A stretch of 64,000 nt of DNA from Colletes latitarsis (taxonomy: Eukaryota > Arthropoda > Insecta > Hymenoptera > Colletidae): contig NC_135147.1 of NCBI RefSeq assembly GCF_051014445.1, positions 23,881,979 to 23,945,978 of the forward strand, read 5' to 3'. Made by a program: the position numbers and the translations under genes. Below the pieces are notes generated by a model. The model saw nothing but the letters and a program-made list of their open reading frames with translations, was not told where the DNA came from and did no database searches. The first letter of the stretch is position 1. Every line of letters begins with the position of its first letter. This document shows positions 62,080 through 64,000 of this stretch, in pieces.

Positions 62080-64000
62080 AATGTACGCGTAGATGGTCGA
62101 AGCGTCGTGTTTACCGGGCAGGTGACCCGGCGCGTCACCTGTGCGTCACCGCGCAGGTAGCCTCCGCGCGGCGATGCAACGCGAAAACGAAAATCGACTG
62201 GTAAGAGATACTCACTTCTTGGGGTTTCGCGTTACAGAAAACGGAGTAGACGGGATATCGCTGGCGTAGAAGAAATCTGCGGCGCATCCGCGCCTTAGTC
62301 CTCCGGACTTCGGTGGTCGCTGCGCCGGCAAAGTGGATGGTCGCGCGCGCGCGCGCGCTCTGTCCGTTGTCTGTGTGTGCGCGCGGCAAGAGTGGAAGAA
62401 GGTGGTTAGGCGGTAGGTCGGGGGTGTTGGTGGGGTGGTGGTGTGCGAGGGGGCTGAAGAGGAGGGAGGGGGGGCAACTACAAACTACTAAGCGTCCCTC
62501 CTGTGTTCCGGATCACATCTCAACGGATGATAGTGTCACCACCTTCGACCGCGGACCGAGGCGTCCAGGAGCGCGTATTCTGCGGTTTCGGTGTCTGGGA
62601 TATGGAGGCCTCCTCCGGTCGAGCCAGATATCACCCTGTTCCCCGTGACGCGCGTACACGGGGCTGTCCGGATCGACGACACCGTGGCAACACACGAATT
62701 TCACTCCGCGCACCTCATTATCCTCGTTTCCGGTCCGTCAGCTACGGGTCCGCTCGCCCGTGACCTGTCGTTCTGTGTCGCGCGTGCACACACCCCTCTT
62801 CGACGCGGCGGTGTCACGAGGAGCTGGCTCTCCCCCGTGAACGGTTTTCCTCCAAAACCGGATCGTCTTGTCCGCGATATTCACACTGGTATACACCGGC
62901 TTTCAGGCACAACACGCGCACGGTCGCGCGCACCGCGGCGAGAACGACGACCGCAACGACAACGACGACGACAAGGACAACGACGACGGGAACGACGGGC
63001 ACGACGACATCGTCGCCGATGAATCGAACGCGAGGAGAGCGGTGCTCCGGCGAACGCGACGACGTTGCGACACCGCGATATACACCCGACGATAATGGCC
63101 CCCGTAACGCGTAACGCGTAGACGAGGGTGGAACGATGCACTACCCCGAACTGTGCGGCCCAACAGGTAGAATTAAACCGCCCAAAGTTTGGGCAGCCGC
63201 TGCAAGCAACAAACGAAGCAGCCTCACGGTGCTCTCTCGGATCGTTCTCTCTTCTCTCGGGATACGGCAACATGGCCGCCGTCGCCGCCGCCTCCCAGCA
63301 TCCCGCTCTCGGCTCCGTGTCTCGAACCCCCCTCTCTTCTCTCCTCCAACACACACGCTATACTCTGCTCTCTCTCCGTTCCGCGTACCGCGTTCCTTCC
63401 CTCTTCGTCTGCCTCCCGCGCTCCCGAATCTCCTCTCTCCGTCTCGCTTCACCTATCTTTCTTCCTTCGCTTACCTGGCCACCCTATGACACCTCCCCAT
63501 TTAGGCTCTTTCTCCGTTGATCCACCTTCCTCCTCCGATGCCTTCGTTCTCCGTCTATCGCCTCCGTTTTCCGTTCCGCTCCGTCTCGCGGTCTACCTGT
63601 AGCGCTGTCTCGCCGTACTCCCACTCCGCTCGGGAATCCAGCGGTACACCTTGGCGCGGAGAGGTGGCGAGAGGGACTCCGTTCTTTCTTCCTCGTTCAG
63701 GTTTATCTTTGTCGCGCACAGGTGAGACGAGGAGTCCCGAAAGAAGGACGCGACCCGGCGAAAGGGAAGAGAGAGGAGGGAGACAGGCTAGACGGCGCGC
63801 AGGTAGCCAACGCCGAACAAGGACCAGGCGAACCTACGTGTCCGTTCGCCGGACGAGGATCGAGCTAGTCTCTTACGACGACCTGCACGGATACAAACAG
63901 AGCATCGAGTCATCGACGAGGCGGCCAGGCAGCCGGGGCTCTCGGCCACCCGGCATTATCGTGTCTCCGGCAGCGTCTCTCTCTGCCTTGGTCATCTTCG
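62080..64000. promoter_or_regulatory. CpG-rich, promoter-like region upstream of grh
   Basis: This end of the window is strongly GC- and CpG-rich. It holds a (CG)8 run at 62342-62358, a G-rich run at 62420-62474, a CAGGTGAC/GTCACCTG dyad at 62120-62142, GACAAC/ACG-type trinucleotide repeats at about 62935-63010, and long CT tracts (GAGA on the minus strand) at about 63220-63620. Donor-like sites occur on both strands: minus GGCCAG|GTAAGC (gt at 63474-63473), minus CCAAGAA|GTGAGT (gt at 62215-62214), plus ACAG|GTGAGA near 63719. GAGA-rich CpG-rich DNA is typical of insect developmental promoters. A grh transcription start here, possibly bidirectional, is inference. Confidence 0.4.
63470..63475 (-). 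other. candidate splice donor of an upstream non-coding grh exon
   Basis: The minus strand reads GGCCAG|GTAAGCG, close to the consensus donor, inside the GAGA-rich CpG patch. It would end a 5' UTR exon at 63475. The only support is the donor match and the gene's direction; a plus-strand donor (CAG|GTGAGA) lies about 245 bp away. Confidence 0.25.

Noticed and set aside
62940..63010. Arg-rich or Asp-rich protein from the ACG/GAC repeats
   Set aside because: Low-complexity trinucleotide repeats translate to charged runs in every frame; no flanking coding evidence.
1..64000. Bacterial defence system, prophage or CRISPR array
   Set aside because: The sequence has eukaryotic gene structure; no operons, ribosome-binding sites or regularly spaced direct repeats with unique spacers were seen.

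Overview
This is a window of eukaryotic nuclear DNA, almost certainly from an insect and probably a hymenopteran such as a bee. The evidence is one recognisable protein-coding gene split by large introns with GT/AG boundaries, long AT-rich non-coding stretches alternating with CpG-rich patches where CpG is not depleted, and degenerate insect-type repeats. I see no bacterial or viral gene content, operon, rRNA, tRNA or CRISPR array. Placement within bees is inference.

The gene is grainyhead (grh), read on the minus strand. It encodes a CP2/LSF/Grh-family transcription factor of epithelial and neural tissue. A short first coding exon (57135-57197) starts the protein. After an intron of about 9.8 kb, a 767-bp exon (46547-47313) carries the conserved N-terminal motifs ATMQPVNVLDLH and IDLIYNDGQKTVMYT, plus poly-His, poly-Pro and poly-Ala runs. 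Both exons have good splice boundaries and join in phase 0. The DNA-binding and dimerisation domains were not found, so they probably lie below coordinate 1. Most of 1-46546 is therefore best read as the next, very large intron.

Layout: 1-46546 is intron-like DNA with several CpG-rich patches (about 4.6-5.1, 16.6-17.7, 21.9-23.0, 24.1-24.8, 35.4-36.2 and 39.1-39.6 kb) and many repeats. 46547-47313 is the main grh exon. 47314-57134 is intron 1, with a CpG patch at 52.3-53.0 kb. 57135-57361 is the first coding exon plus probable 5' UTR. 57362-64000 is the upstream flank, holding CpG-rich patches, a degenerate tandem array (60.9-62.0 kb) and a promoter-like region (62.1-64.0 kb) with a (CG)n run, a G-rich run, an E-box dyad and long GAGA/CT tracts.

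The repeats include a 649-bp TIR element (32592-33240) with about 100-bp terminal inverted repeats, TA flanks and an internal array of about 142-bp units. Relatives of that unit occur at 11.5-12.5 kb and 45.6-45.85 kb. A second family has at least five degenerate copies, all in the same orientation, near 5.45, 18.0, 21.2, 29.1 and 41.3 kb. There are also several local tandem duplications and perfect palindromes. I found no convincing new biological system; the most interesting unexplained items are these two repeat families and the promoter-like upstream region.
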